DNA from: Bradyrhizobium macuxiense
GTDB taxonomy: Bacteria; Pseudomonadota; Alphaproteobacteria; Rhizobiales; Xanthobacteraceae
Direction: 5' to 3'
Length of the DNA stretch: 50,929 nucleotides
Assembly: GCF_001542415.1 (NCBI RefSeq)
Contig: NZ_LNCU01000098.1
Span: forward strand, 86,585-137,513
In this document: one piece after another, positions 25,454 to 34,619 of the stretch
Layout: the number at the start of each line of letters is the position of its first letter
How positions within the stretch are numbered: position 1 is the stretch's first letter
The notes under the pieces: generated by a model
What the model saw: the letters and a program-made list of their open reading frames with translations, nothing else
Database searches by the model: none
Told to the model about the DNA's origin: nothing
Made by a program: the position numbers and the translations under genes

Positions 25454-26563
25454 TCAGAACACGACGACCGAGCGGATCGATTTGCCCTCGTGCATCAGGT
25501 CGAAGCCCTTGTTGATCTCTTCGAGCTTCAGCACGTGGGTGATCATCGGATCGATCTGGATCTTTCCGTTCATGTACCAGTCGACGATCTTCGGCACGTC
25601 GGTGCGGCCGCGCGCGCCGCCGAAGGCGGTGCCCTTCCAGACGCGGCCGGTGACGAGCTGGAACGGGCGGGTTGCGATTTCCTTGCCGGACTCAGCGACG
25701 CCGATCACCACCGAGACGCCCCAACCGCGATGGCAGGCTTCCAGCGCCTGGCGCATCACATTGGTGTTGCCGGTGCAGTCGAATGTGTAGTCGGCGCCGC
25801 CATCGGTCAGCCCCACCAGGTGCTGCACGATGTCGCCGCTCACCTTCGTCGGGTTGACGAAGTGCGTCATGCCGAACTGGCGGCCCCAATTGTCCTTCGC
25901 ATCATTGATGTCGACGCCGATGATCTTGTCGGCACCGACCATCTTGGCGCCCTGGATGACATTGAGGCCGATGCCGCCGAGGCCGAACACGACGACGTTG
26001 GAGCCCGGCGTCACCTTGGCGGTGTTGACGACCGCGCCGACGCCGGTAGTGACGCCGCAGCCGATGTAGCAGCTCTTGTCGAACGGCGCGTCCTCGCGGA
26101 TCTTGGCGACCGCGATTTCAGGCAGCACGGTGAAGTTCGAGAACGTCGAGCAGCCCATGTAGTGGAAGACCGTCTCGCCCTTGTACTTGAAGCGCGAGGT
26201 GCCGTCAGGCATCACGCCCTTGCCCTGCGTGGCGCGAATCGCCGTGCAGAGGTTGGTCTTCTGGCTCAGGCAGCTTTTGCACTGGCGGCATTCGGGCGTG
26301 TAGAGCGGGATCACATGATCGCCCGGCTTGACCGACGTCACGCCGGCCCCGACCTCGCGAACGATGCCTGCGCCCTCGTGCCCGAGGATCGAAGGAAAGA
26401 TGCCTTCGCTGTCGAATCCATCGAGCGTGTAGGCGTCGGTGTGACAGATGCCCGTCGCCTTGATCTCGACCAGGACCTCGCCGGCCTTGGGTCCTTCCAG
26501 ATCAAGTTCGACAATCTCAAGCGGCTTCTTTGCCTGGAATGCGACTGCGGCGCGCGTTTTCAT
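25454..26563 (-). CDS. frmA: S-(hydroxymethyl)glutathione dehydrogenase / class III alcohol dehydrogenase
   Basis: 369 residues. This zinc enzyme oxidises S-(hydroxymethyl)glutathione to S-formylglutathione with NAD+. Catalytic zinc: Cys40 in GICHTDAYTL and the GHEGAG box (His62, Glu63); structural zinc: Cys92, 95, 98 and 106. The nucleotide-binding loop is VFGLGGIGLNVIQGAK. The family signature is nearly unchanged throughout, so function is secure. The gene is called flhA or adhI in methylotrophs; frmA is used here to avoid the flagellar name. It lies 47 bases after xoxG. Confidence 0.96.
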   Translation of the reverse strand: MKTRAAVAFQAKKPLEIVELDLEGPKAGEVLVEIKATGICHTDAYTLDGFDSEGIFPSILGHEGAGIVREVGAGVTSVKPGDHVIPLYTPECRQCKSCLSQKTNLCTAIRATQGKGVMPDGTSRFKYKGETVFHYMGCSTFSNFTVLPEIAVAKIREDAPFDKSCYIGCGVTTGVGAVVNTAKVTPGSNVVVFGLGGIGLNVIQGAKMVGADKIIGVDINDAKDNWGRQFGMTHFVNPTKVSGDIVQHLVGLTDGGADYTFDCTGNTNVMRQALEACHRGWGVSVVIGVAESGKEIATRPFQLVTGRVWKGTAFGGARGRTDVPKIVDWYMNGKIQIDPMITHVLKLEEINKGFDLMHEGKSIRSVVVF

Positions 26564-26610
26564 TTTAGTCTCTCCAAAACACTCATAGGGTTGTCAGGCG
26601 CCGGCCACGC

Positions 26611-27138
26611 TCATTTCTTGTCGTTGTTGCCCATGCAGGCGTCTTCCGCCTTCGTATAGGCGTCCGACTTGTCTTCGTGCTTGGCCGGCCGGCCTCGCGG
26701 GATCGCGTTGTTGGCGCGGGCGCGTAGGTACACATAGAGGTCGTCCATGTAGCAGGCAACGTTCGGGTTATCGCCGAACGCCGGCATCACGTTTTCCTGC
26801 GCGGTATTGACGTTCTTGCGTCCGCTCGCAACCGTGCCGAGGAAGTCGGCGTAGCTCATCGTCTTCAGCGAATTCGCCAGCGCAGGAGCATAAGTCGATC
26901 CCATGCCATCGGGACCGTGGCAGACATGGCACTCCGAATGATAGCGACGGAATCCGGAATAGGTGTACCAGTCCACGGTACCGTCGGCCTGCACCTTGAA
27001 AGTCGGGTTTCCATCCTTGTCGAGATACTTTCCGTCCTCGGACTTGACGGCGGTCGGATCGCCGACGTCTTCAGCGGAAGCAACTCCTCCCATCGCCACG
27101 ACTGACATCGCAGCAATCACAAACCAGATCTGTCGCAA
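26611..27138 (-). CDS. xoxG: XoxG-type cytochrome c, electron acceptor of XoxF
   Basis: 175 residues from a TTG start at 27138, chosen because GAGG lies eight bases upstream and because it gives a clean signal peptide (cleavage after VASA, about residue 22). The single heme site is CHVCH at 70-74, and Met118 in NVMPAF is the likely sixth ligand. Class I c-type cytochromes directly after xoxF carry electrons from the dehydrogenase to the terminal oxidase. A perfect 11-bp hairpin sits in the 77-base gap between xoxF and this gene. The Asp/Lys-rich C-terminus resembles that of MxaG/XoxG proteins. Confidence 0.9.
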   Translation of the reverse strand: MRQIWFVIAAMSVVAMGGVASAEDVGDPTAVKSEDGKYLDKDGNPTFKVQADGTVDWYTYSGFRRYHSECHVCHGPDGMGSTYAPALANSLKTMSYADFLGTVASGRKNVNTAQENVMPAFGDNPNVACYMDDLYVYLRARANNAIPRGRPAKHEDKSDAYTKAEDACMGNNDKK

Positions 27139-27169
27139 AAGCTTATCCTCGCGTGCGATTGAAGACGGA

Positions 27170-27199
27170 CCGGCGCATGGAGGTCGACCCATGCGCCGG
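27170..27199. promoter_or_regulatory. Perfect 11-bp hairpin between xoxF and xoxG
   Basis: CCGGCGCATGG (27170-27180) pairs with 27189-27199 around eight bases, 17 bases after the xoxF stop and 31 before the xoxG start. It may be a partial terminator or an mRNA-stabilising processing site that lets xoxF be made in excess over xoxG (inference). Confidence 0.6.
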
Positions 27200-27215
27200 A
27201 ACGAGGTTGGTCAGC

Positions 27216-29018
27216 TCACTGCGGCAGCGAGAACACGGTGAGCGTTCCGCCGAGCGAGGTGTAGTTGCTCAACGCGGCATAACCGCCGACCGCACCGAGA
27301 CCGGCCGTCGGATCAGTCAGGCCGGCCGCGAGGCCGATACCTGCCCAACCACCGACACCCGAGAGCACGGCGATGTACTGCTTGCCACCATGTTCATAGG
27401 TCGTGACGTTGCCGATGATGCCGGACGGAGTCTTGAACTTGTAGAGCTCCTTGCCCGTCTTGGCGTCGACAGCCTTCAGGTAGCCTTCCAGCGTGCCGTA
27501 GAACACCACGTTGCCGGCAGTGGCGAGCGCACCCGACCACACCGAGAACTGCTCCGGATCCGACCAGACGATCTTGCCGGTCTTGGCGTCCCAGGCGATG
27601 AAGTTACCCATATTCTTGTCGCCGGGGGGCGGATACATCGACAGCGTCGCGCCGACATAAGGCTGACCTGCGGTGTAGCTCACCTTGAACGGCTCGTAGT
27701 CCATGCAGACGTGGTTGGTCGGCACGTAGAACAGCTGCGTCTCGGGCGAATAGGCTGCCGGCTGTTCGTCCTTGGTACCGAGCGCGGCCGGGCAGATGCC
27801 CTTGGTGTTGTGATCCTCGCCGCCCTTCTCGGTCGAGGCCGCGTCAAGAACCTTCGGACGGCCATAGGTCGGCGAGTTCTTGTCCATGTCGACGCCGGAG
27901 GTCCAGTTCACCTTCGGATCATACTTTTCGGCGACCAGCAGTTCGCCGTCGGTACGATCGAGTGTGTAGGCAAGGCCGTTACGATCGAAATGGGTCAGCA
28001 GCTTGCGATCCTTGCCGCCGATCTTCTCGTCGGTGAGGATCATCTCGTTGACGCCGTCATAGTCCCACTCATCGTGCGGCGTCATCTGGTAGACCCATTT
28101 GGCCATGCCGGTATCCGGATTGCGCGCGAAGATGGTCATCGACCACTTGTTGTCGCCCGGACGCTGCTTGGGATTCCAGGTCGAGGGGTTGCCCGAACCG
28201 TAATAGACCATATCGAGCTCGGGGTCGTAGGCGATCCAGCCCCAGGTGCAGCCGCCGCCGATCTTCCACTGATCGCCTTGCCAGGTCTTGAGACTCGAAT
28301 CCTTGCCAACCGGCTTGCCGAGCGACGTGGTCTTGTCGTTAAACAGTAGCTGGTCATCCGGCCCTTCCGAGTAGGCCTTCCAGACCTGCTTGCCGTCCTT
28401 GACGTCGTAGGCCGTCATGCTGCACTGAACGCCGAATTCGCCGCCGGAGGTGCCGACCAGCACCTTGTCCTTGACGACCAGAGGCGCCGACGTGCCGGTC
28501 TGCCCCTTCTTCGGATCGCCGTTCTTCACCGACCACGCCACCTTGCCGGTCTTGGAGTCGAGCGCGACCAGCGTGTCGTCTGCCTGATGCAGGAAGATCT
28601 TGCCATCCGCATAGGCGAGGCCACGGTTCACCGTGTCGCAGCACATCACCGGGATCACGTTCGGATCCTGCTTGGGCTCGTAGCTCCAGATGATCTTGCT
28701 GTCCTGGGAAAGGTCAAGAGCGTAGACCTTGTTCGGGAACGGCGTGTGCACGTACATCGTGTTGCCGATGATCAGCGGGCCGCCTTCGTGGCCACGCAGC
28801 ACGCCGGTCGAAAACGTCCAGGCGACCTGCAACTTTCCTACGTTTGATGCGTTAATTTGATTCAGCTTCGAATAGCGGGTGTTGGCGTAGTCCCCGGCTG
28901 GCATTACCCAGTCCTTCGGGTTCTTCGACATCTTGCTGAGTTCTTCGTTGGCATTGGCAGCCCCGGCGGCGATCATCGCCATTGCCCCAACACCTGTCGC
29001 GTAAAGTACCTTGCGCAT
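27216..29018 (-). CDS. xoxF: Lanthanide-dependent PQQ methanol dehydrogenase
   Basis: 600 residues with a signal peptide (cleavage after NANA-type site, about residue 23): a periplasmic eight-bladed quinoprotein that oxidises methanol to formaldehyde. Lanthanide type is shown by the DYDG motif: catalytic Asp319 and the additional Asp321 that calcium enzymes (MxaF) lack (they have Ala). The other metal ligands Glu194 (SGGEFGV) and Asn277 (GSGNPS) and the adjacent disulfide Cys126-Cys127 over PQQ are present. Sequence style fits the XoxF5 clade. GGGAGGAAT precedes ATG 29018. It heads the operon with xoxG, frmA and gfa, and no mxaI-like gene is nearby. Confidence 0.97.
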   Translation of the reverse strand: MRKVLYATGVGAMAMIAAGAANANEELSKMSKNPKDWVMPAGDYANTRYSKLNQINASNVGKLQVAWTFSTGVLRGHEGGPLIIGNTMYVHTPFPNKVYALDLSQDSKIIWSYEPKQDPNVIPVMCCDTVNRGLAYADGKIFLHQADDTLVALDSKTGKVAWSVKNGDPKKGQTGTSAPLVVKDKVLVGTSGGEFGVQCSMTAYDVKDGKQVWKAYSEGPDDQLLFNDKTTSLGKPVGKDSSLKTWQGDQWKIGGGCTWGWIAYDPELDMVYYGSGNPSTWNPKQRPGDNKWSMTIFARNPDTGMAKWVYQMTPHDEWDYDGVNEMILTDEKIGGKDRKLLTHFDRNGLAYTLDRTDGELLVAEKYDPKVNWTSGVDMDKNSPTYGRPKVLDAASTEKGGEDHNTKGICPAALGTKDEQPAAYSPETQLFYVPTNHVCMDYEPFKVSYTAGQPYVGATLSMYPPPGDKNMGNFIAWDAKTGKIVWSDPEQFSVWSGALATAGNVVFYGTLEGYLKAVDAKTGKELYKFKTPSGIIGNVTTYEHGGKQYIAVLSGVGGWAGIGLAAGLTDPTAGLGAVGGYAALSNYTSLGGTLTVFSLPQ

Positions 29019-29434
29019 CGTGGATTCCTCCCAGTTTCAAGAGCTCAGGGTTTCCGTTGAAACGGCCCACTTCTTCCATTTTGGTTCCTTAGCCGTACCC
29101 CGATCGGCATGCGACGACTTGCCCAAGAGCGAAGAGGTGTTTGTTCGACAGCGAAACTCCGCTAAAATTTTCCGGTCCGGCCTGAATTCGTCTGGGAGGC
29201 TGCGTTATGCTGCACAGCATCAGTGCCCAGCGAGAGGCATTGTCGCGCCTCGTGCCCTCCAAGGTTGCGCTTGACGGCGCAAGAACTTAGTCGGAGGATC
29301 GCCCGACATTGACCGGGAAGAATCCCGCCCTCCCCCTCTACCGCTCACGAAATGAGGGAAAAGGCGCATTATCTCGGGCCAGACTTTCGCGCTATGAGCA
29401 GTCACGTTTGGGGATCGAATCGGTGGCTGGAAAG
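29019..29434. promoter_or_regulatory. Divergent promoter region of xoxF and the AraC-type regulator
   Basis: 415 bases without a gene. A near-perfect dyad ATGCTG-CA-CAGCAT at 29207-29220 sits about 190 bases from the xoxF start, and an AT-rich patch (CTAAAATTTT) lies at 29162-29171. These are the best operator and promoter candidates; sigma-70 boxes could not be fixed with confidence. Confidence 0.5.
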
Positions 29435-30409
29435 ATGTCCGATACAGTCCATTCACTCAGCACAAACGGCTTGACGCCCAAGCGGCAAATCGAGCGCTGG
29501 TCCGATGCGCTGACCGACCTGTGCGGTCAGTTCGAGGTCGATGCCCTCGAAGGGTCCTCGCTCGAGGGACGGATCAACTACACCACCGTGTCGCGCTTGA
29601 AGCTGTGCCAAATCGAGGCAAGTCAGCATCGAATCGCGCACACGTTCTCGCGCATCAAGTTGAGCGAACACCCCTACATCAAGATCCTCTTCCAGACACA
29701 TGGCGTGTCGCATTTCGAGCAGGAAGGCCGGCACTTCGACATCGTGCCCGGCGACTGCTTCGCCTACGACGTCTCCTGCCCGCACACCATCATCAGCCCG
29801 TCCCTGACGCGTCACGAGGTCGTCATCGTCCCCAAGGATCTCCTGAAGGAGCGCGGCTTCCAGCTCTCCAAGATGGCGCCGTGCAAGCTGTCGGCGCGCA
29901 ACGGCACCGGCCGCATCGCCTATGACTTCGTGCACGCCGCTTTCGGCGAGGCCTCGAAGCTGTCCCCGCTCAATGCGGTCGGCGTCGCCGATTCGCTGAT
30001 CGACCTGCTGCTGCTGCCGCTGCGCGAGACCGGCGCGATGTTCGACCGCGGCAGCGCCGAGGCGACCTATGTCCGGGCGCAAGGCTTCATCCGCGAGCAT
30101 CTGCGCGACCCCGATCTGTGTATCGACCGCATTTCCACGGCGCTCGGCTGCTCCAAGCGCTATCTGCACATGCTGTTCAGCGATCGCGGCATGACGGTCA
30201 GCGACTACATCTGGCGGGCCCGGCTGCAGCACTGCCGGCAGGAGCTGGAATCCCAGAACGGCAAGACCATCACGGACGTCGCATTTTCGTGGGGCTTCTC
30301 GAGCTCCTCGCATTTCAGCCGCGTGTTCCGGAAGTATTTCGGCATCGCGCCCTCGTCCGTCAACAAGGCGCAGCACGGCGGCATTCCGGCGGATGTGGTG
30401 CTGGAGTAA
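29435..30409 (+). CDS. AraC-family transcriptional regulator divergent from xoxF
   Basis: 324 residues. An N-terminal AraC-binding-like domain (cupin-like, as in FeaR/XylS relatives: ISPSLTRHEVVIVPKDLL, GDCFAYDVSCPHT) is followed by a C-terminal double helix-turn-helix: ISTALGCSKRYLHMLFSDRG and ITDVAFSWGFSSSSHFSRVFRKYFG. ATG 29435 (GGAAAG upstream) fits better than the longer frame. It reads away from xoxF across a 415-base shared region, so regulation of xoxF in response to an alcohol, aldehyde or lanthanide is a reasonable inference. Known xox regulators in Methylobacterium (MxcQE, MxbDM) are two-component systems, so this would be a different kind. Confidence 0.86.
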   Translation: MSDTVHSLSTNGLTPKRQIERWSDALTDLCGQFEVDALEGSSLEGRINYTTVSRLKLCQIEASQHRIAHTFSRIKLSEHPYIKILFQTHGVSHFEQEGRHFDIVPGDCFAYDVSCPHTIISPSLTRHEVVIVPKDLLKERGFQLSKMAPCKLSARNGTGRIAYDFVHAAFGEASKLSPLNAVGVADSLIDLLLLPLRETGAMFDRGSAEATYVRAQGFIREHLRDPDLCIDRISTALGCSKRYLHMLFSDRGMTVSDYIWRARLQHCRQELESQNGKTITDVAFSWGFSSSSHFSRVFRKYFGIAPSSVNKAQHGGIPADVVLE

Positions 30410-30432
30410 CGCCTCCGTCCGGCATCCGGGCA

Positions 30433-30458
30433 CGGCGACCGGCATTTCGCCGGTGCCG
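30433..30458. terminator. Hairpin between convergent araC-type and TonB-receptor genes
   Basis: A ten-base-pair stem with one bulged G (30433-30443 with 30449-30458) and the loop ATTTC, 24 bases after the regulator stop and 36 bases from the receptor stop. It probably terminates both transcripts. Confidence 0.55.
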
Positions 30459-30493
30459 ACATAGGCGATCTTCACCTGCTCGCCGCGACAATC

Positions 30494-32935
30494 CTAGAAC
30501 GTCGCCTTGAGGCCCGCATAGAAGGCGCGCGGCCGCGCCGGGCTGAGCGAGCGCGGGTCGGTAAAGGGCGCTCCGCCATTGGCAAAGTTCGGCAGCTGAC
30601 CAGTGTCGAAGAAGGTGCCGTAGGTCGCGTAGCGATTGTCGAAGATGTTATCGATGCGGCCGAAGATCTGGAAGGTCTTGTTGATCTGGTACGACGCGTG
30701 CGCGTTGACCACGGCGTAGGACGGCAGCTTCGGCGCCTGGTTGGATGCGTCACCAATGAAATACTGGCTGCTGACCCAGATGGCGTCGCCGCCGATCCTG
30801 AATTGATCCGTAACGGCATAGTCGATGCCGGCCTTGATGCGATGGCGCGGAATCGCAGGGATCTGGTCGCCGGGCGAAACCTGGATGTTGCCGTTGGCGT
30901 CCGCAAACGGGCTGTTCGAGCCGAGCAACAGCGAGTTCAGGAAACGCGCATCGATGAAGGAATAGCTGGCATAGACCTGCAGTACAGACGATTTCAGGTT
31001 GACCTCGGCCTCGATGCCTTGCCGCCTTGTATCGCCGACGTTCTGGAAATAACCAAAGCCCTGCAGTATGGGGCTTGGGATATCGAGAATGTCGTCGGTG
31101 TTCTTGGCGCGGAAACCTCCGAGCTTCCAGCTCAGGGTCCCGATGTTGAGCTCTCTGGTCCCGCGCAACCCCGCTTCGATCGTGTGCGACACCACCTGCT
31201 TGAGGTCGGGATCCGACACCAGGAAGCTCGCAATCGTGCATGGATGCGCCGGATCGGCACAGCCCAATTCGAGTGGCGTCGGCGCGCGATTGGCCTCCGA
31301 ATAGCCGGCATAGAAGGTCAGTTCGGGCGTGATCTTGTAGGTACCGCCGATGACCGGATTGAACCTGTTGTAGTCATGGTTGCCGTTGAGCGCGGTACCG
31401 AGCTGATCCTGCAGGTTGACGTTGGCCGTGTTGAACCGGCCGCCTCCCGTGATCGAAAACCTGTCGGTGACGTCGAACGTGTCGAGCGCGAAGAGGCCGA
31501 TATACTGGTTGGTGGTTCGCAGCGAGACCGGTCCATCGGTCACGGGCGACCCGGAGGGCCCGAGGAAAATGCCGCTGCCGTTGAAGACGTAATTCGAGCC
31601 GAAGGTGCCGAGTTCGGCGCTGGCATTGAACCAGGTGACGCTGGTGTCGATGCTGGTGCCGACGGTGAAGTGATTGCCGTGGCCGAACAGCTTGTCGTCG
31701 TTGGTCGCCTGCAGCGAGAAACCGGCCGTGGTAGATCGCGTCGAGGTGCGGTCGTTCTCGCCCAGAAACGCATCCGACGGGAATGGATTGCTGAGCTGCA
31801 CGCCGTTCAGGCCAAAGGCTGGCGTCGAGCTGTCGCCGAAGCACAGCAGCGTCGGGTCGTCGCAGGGCTGCGTGCCGGTCGGATTGGCGTCCTGGGTGCT
31901 TTGCTTGAAGAAGCGCAGATGCGCGGCACCTTCGATGGTCCAGGTCGGCGTCGCCTCGACCTTGCCTGTCAGGTTGAAATAGCCCACCTGATTGTGCGAC
32001 GTCTGCGGCGTGGTGTAGGTCGCGCCCCAATATTGCTGCAGCAATTCCGCGGGCACGGTTGCCGTGGCGCCGAACTTGTTGTCGGCAACGCCCATGTTGA
32101 GGTGGAATTCGTTGGCGTCGTTCTTGTAGGCAATATCCCCGTAGAAGCGGCGGATGTCGGACTGCGAGAAGTTGCGGAAGCCGTCGTCGTGCACACCCTC
32201 GAGGGCGCCGTAGACGGCATAGTTATTGTCGATCGTCTTGCCCCACTGCCCCGAGCCCTGGATGCGGCCGAACGAGCCGCCGATCACGCTGAGCTCGGTA
32301 CCTTGATAGCTGAAACCGTCCTTCATCCGGAGGTCCACCGCACCGCCGAGCGCATTGAGCCCGAAGGCTGGATTGTTGGTGACGACGGTCACCGACTTGA
32401 TCGCGAGGGTCGGGATCAGGTCCCAATTGACGGTATCGCCAAAGGCTTCGTTGATGCGAACGCCGTTCTGATAGACGGCGAGCCCCTGGGGTGTGCCTGA
32501 AACGGGGGACGCAACGAAGCCCCGGAACTCCAGATTCGGCTGAAACGGATTGCCGGTAACCTCGGAGATGTTGACGGAGGGTACGCTCTGCTGCAACGCG
32601 TCCGTGATGTTGGGCGATCCGGTCCGTTCGATCAGTCTGGTGTCGACAACGTTGACGCTGCCCGGAACCTTGTCGGCATCGATCGCGGATGCCGACGAGG
32701 GCGTCGATGCGGGCGTGGTCGGTATCGCCACTCTCGGCTGGGGACGAACGATACGCCTCGTCTCGCGCGGGCGACCGCGCTTCACGCCTTGGCTGGGCGC
32801 CGTGACCTCGACCGGCGGCAGCGTTTCGACGTGCTCGGATCCACCTTGCGCAAAGGCGGCGTCTTTGCCGACAACCAGGCCCATCGCAATTGACGCGACC
32901 ATCACGAACCGCACGCCGCCCATCCGTCCACCCAT
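30494..32935 (-). CDS. TonB-dependent outer-membrane receptor, candidate lanthanide (lanthanophore) importer
   Basis: About 813 residues. A signal peptide ends near DAAFAQ, and a TonB-box-like ETLPPVEVTAP follows. The plug domain runs from about 95 to 205 (NVVDTRLIERTGSPNITDAL; GVRINEAFGDTVNWD; AFGLNALGGAVDLRMKDGF). The remainder is a 22-strand-type barrel, and the protein ends in an aromatic Phe (AFYAGLKATF), the BAM signal. ATG 32935 or 32923 are both possible. The location between xoxF and the PQQ/lut-like ABC genes suggests lanthanide uptake (inference from LutH of Methylobacterium); iron-siderophore or other uptake remains possible. Confidence 0.88.
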   Translation of the reverse strand: MGGRMGGVRFVMVASIAMGLVVGKDAAFAQGGSEHVETLPPVEVTAPSQGVKRGRPRETRRIVRPQPRVAIPTTPASTPSSASAIDADKVPGSVNVVDTRLIERTGSPNITDALQQSVPSVNISEVTGNPFQPNLEFRGFVASPVSGTPQGLAVYQNGVRINEAFGDTVNWDLIPTLAIKSVTVVTNNPAFGLNALGGAVDLRMKDGFSYQGTELSVIGGSFGRIQGSGQWGKTIDNNYAVYGALEGVHDDGFRNFSQSDIRRFYGDIAYKNDANEFHLNMGVADNKFGATATVPAELLQQYWGATYTTPQTSHNQVGYFNLTGKVEATPTWTIEGAAHLRFFKQSTQDANPTGTQPCDDPTLLCFGDSSTPAFGLNGVQLSNPFPSDAFLGENDRTSTRSTTAGFSLQATNDDKLFGHGNHFTVGTSIDTSVTWFNASAELGTFGSNYVFNGSGIFLGPSGSPVTDGPVSLRTTNQYIGLFALDTFDVTDRFSITGGGRFNTANVNLQDQLGTALNGNHDYNRFNPVIGGTYKITPELTFYAGYSEANRAPTPLELGCADPAHPCTIASFLVSDPDLKQVVSHTIEAGLRGTRELNIGTLSWKLGGFRAKNTDDILDIPSPILQGFGYFQNVGDTRRQGIEAEVNLKSSVLQVYASYSFIDARFLNSLLLGSNSPFADANGNIQVSPGDQIPAIPRHRIKAGIDYAVTDQFRIGGDAIWVSSQYFIGDASNQAPKLPSYAVVNAHASYQINKTFQIFGRIDNIFDNRYATYGTFFDTGQLPNFANGGAPFTDPRSLSPARPRAFYAGLKATF

Positions 32936-33065
32936 CGACGACCGGCCTTGTCGATCCCCACCGGTTCGTACCGGGATACTAGTAAGCAGATTGCGCGCCA
33001 CGCCATCCAAAACTGTTCCCGAAAGATTCGGGAATAATTCCCGAATCCAAGCGAAGCGATCGCTT

Positions 33066-34430
33066 CTAGGCTTGCACGGCCTTGGGAACGAGCGCCTCGA
33101 CCGTGACGCCATCATCGCCCGAATTGACGTTGAGCGTCCCGCCGAGCGCGAGGATCCGTTCGCGCATTCCGGTCAGACCGCGCCCGAGCTTATGGTCCGG
33201 TCGCAGACCGCGGCCATTGTCGCTCACGCGGACCAGCGCGCAGACGCGGCTGTCGCGCACGCCGGCCTGCCGATCGGCAGGTGCGATCGTGATGCTGACC
33301 GCCGTTGCCTCGGCGTGCCGGAAAACATTGGTGAGAGCTTCCTGGACGATGCGATAGATCGTCAAATCGGCCATCTCGCCGGCGTCGCCGAGCGCACTCG
33401 AAACGCTGCTCTCGATCTCCACCTCGGGATGCGACTCGCTCCACAGCCGCACCAATGCGCCGAGCGCATCGCGAAGCCCGAGCTCGGCCAAGCCGGCGGG
33501 ACGCAATCGTTCGAGGATACGGCGCGTGAACTGCTGAAGGGCGTTGACCTGTTCGAGGATCGCATTGCCGTGCTTGCGCAGCGCCACCGGATCAGGCTTG
33601 TCGACCTCCGACATGCGCGTCAGGGCGCCCGCATGGGCTCGCAGTGCAAACAGATAGGGCCCGAACTCGTCGTGCAGCTCGCGCGCGATCTCCTTGCGCT
33701 CGGAGTCCTGCAACGACACCGCGCGCTCGGCAAGCTGCCGCTTGCCGTCCACCGCCTCGCCCAGGGTCGCCGCCAGATGGTTCAGTTTGGAACAGATCGC
33801 GGCCAGCTCGGGCGATCCTCCCGGTTCGACCCGCACATCGTAGAACCCCGCCTCGATGCTGGTCATGGCCTGCGACAACGCCTCCAGCGGTGCAAGCGCA
33901 CGGCCGACCACCAGCATGGTGACCAGAAACAGCGCAACCGCGATCGCCGAGCCGACCTCGACCTGGGTGACGATTCCGTCCCAAATCTCGGCCACTTCAT
34001 CGTCGGGATGCGAGGTGATCAGCAGCGATTGCTGCTGGCCGTGAATCGAAATCGGCACCCGCACCGAGGTCTGCTCCGGATGTACCAGCGCGATGAACCA
34101 TGCTGGCGGCGCGCGTCCGTCGCTGACTTCCTCCGGACGCTCGGACGCCTTGGCCGTCGCGTTATCCTGCCGCGTGATGCTGACATGACGCAGCCGGCTC
34201 AGGTCCTGGACGATCCGATCAAGCCGCGCATCGGGATCCGGCGCTTCGTTGAGACCGGCAACGATCGTCCCGACGAATTCGCGCGCCAGGCGGATCGTGC
34301 TCTGGTCTTCAGCCTGCACCCGAGGTCCCGCTTCCAGCACGAGCCGCGCAATATTGATGCCCAGTCCGATCAACAGGATCAGCGCCAGCAGCAGGTTGAT
34401 CCGTGCGCGCAAGGATAGTTTTCGCCACAT
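33066..34430 (-). CDS. Sensor histidine kinase, NarL/UhpB class (HisKA_3)
   Basis: 454 residues: a first membrane helix (12-32), a periplasmic sensing segment (about 33-155), a second helix (about 160-176), a HAMP-like linker, a HisKA_3 dimerisation domain with the phosphoacceptor His253 in ERKEIARELHDEFGP, and a HATPase_c domain with the N-box NVFRHA and the G-box VSDNGRGL, GLTGMRERI. It is divergent from its likely partner response regulator at 34620, and its stop is 131 bases from the TonB receptor start, so receptor and kinase may be co-transcribed. Confidence 0.9.
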   Translation of the reverse strand: MWRKLSLRARINLLLALILLIGLGINIARLVLEAGPRVQAEDQSTIRLAREFVGTIVAGLNEAPDPDARLDRIVQDLSRLRHVSITRQDNATAKASERPEEVSDGRAPPAWFIALVHPEQTSVRVPISIHGQQQSLLITSHPDDEVAEIWDGIVTQVEVGSAIAVALFLVTMLVVGRALAPLEALSQAMTSIEAGFYDVRVEPGGSPELAAICSKLNHLAATLGEAVDGKRQLAERAVSLQDSERKEIARELHDEFGPYLFALRAHAGALTRMSEVDKPDPVALRKHGNAILEQVNALQQFTRRILERLRPAGLAELGLRDALGALVRLWSESHPEVEIESSVSSALGDAGEMADLTIYRIVQEALTNVFRHAEATAVSITIAPADRQAGVRDSRVCALVRVSDNGRGLRPDHKLGRGLTGMRERILALGGTLNVNSGDDGVTVEALVPKAVQA

Positions 34431-34619
34431 CGCGTTGCCCCTGACCGTGACGTCCTCCTCCCAGAGGATCGTTGACAGCCAAATTTGCCCGGCTATCTAA
34501 TCGCAGCCTACTGCAATCTCGCACGCGGTGCACAACCGGATCGGAACCGGTGTTCACCGGTTCTTCGTGCAAGGTAATGCGATGATGAACGGGTTGAAGC
34601 GGGTCGACGGAACAACGCC
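34431..34619. promoter_or_regulatory. Divergent promoter of the kinase and response-regulator genes
   Basis: 188 bases between the two starts, including the short inverted sequence GAACCGG/CCGGTTC (34544-34562, arms separated by TGTTCA-like bases). This could be a self-regulatory site for the LuxR-type regulator. Confidence 0.45.

Noticed and set aside
27216..29018. Calcium-type methanol dehydrogenase MxaF or an ethanol quinoprotein dehydrogenase
   Set aside because: The additional Asp321 in DYDG marks the lanthanide type, there is no mxaI, and no C-terminal heme domain is present.
30410..30475. Minus-strand start MKIAYVGTGEM resembling an NAD-binding N-terminus
   Set aside because: The frame continues only as antisense of the AraC-type gene, and the stretch is a terminator hairpin between convergent genes.
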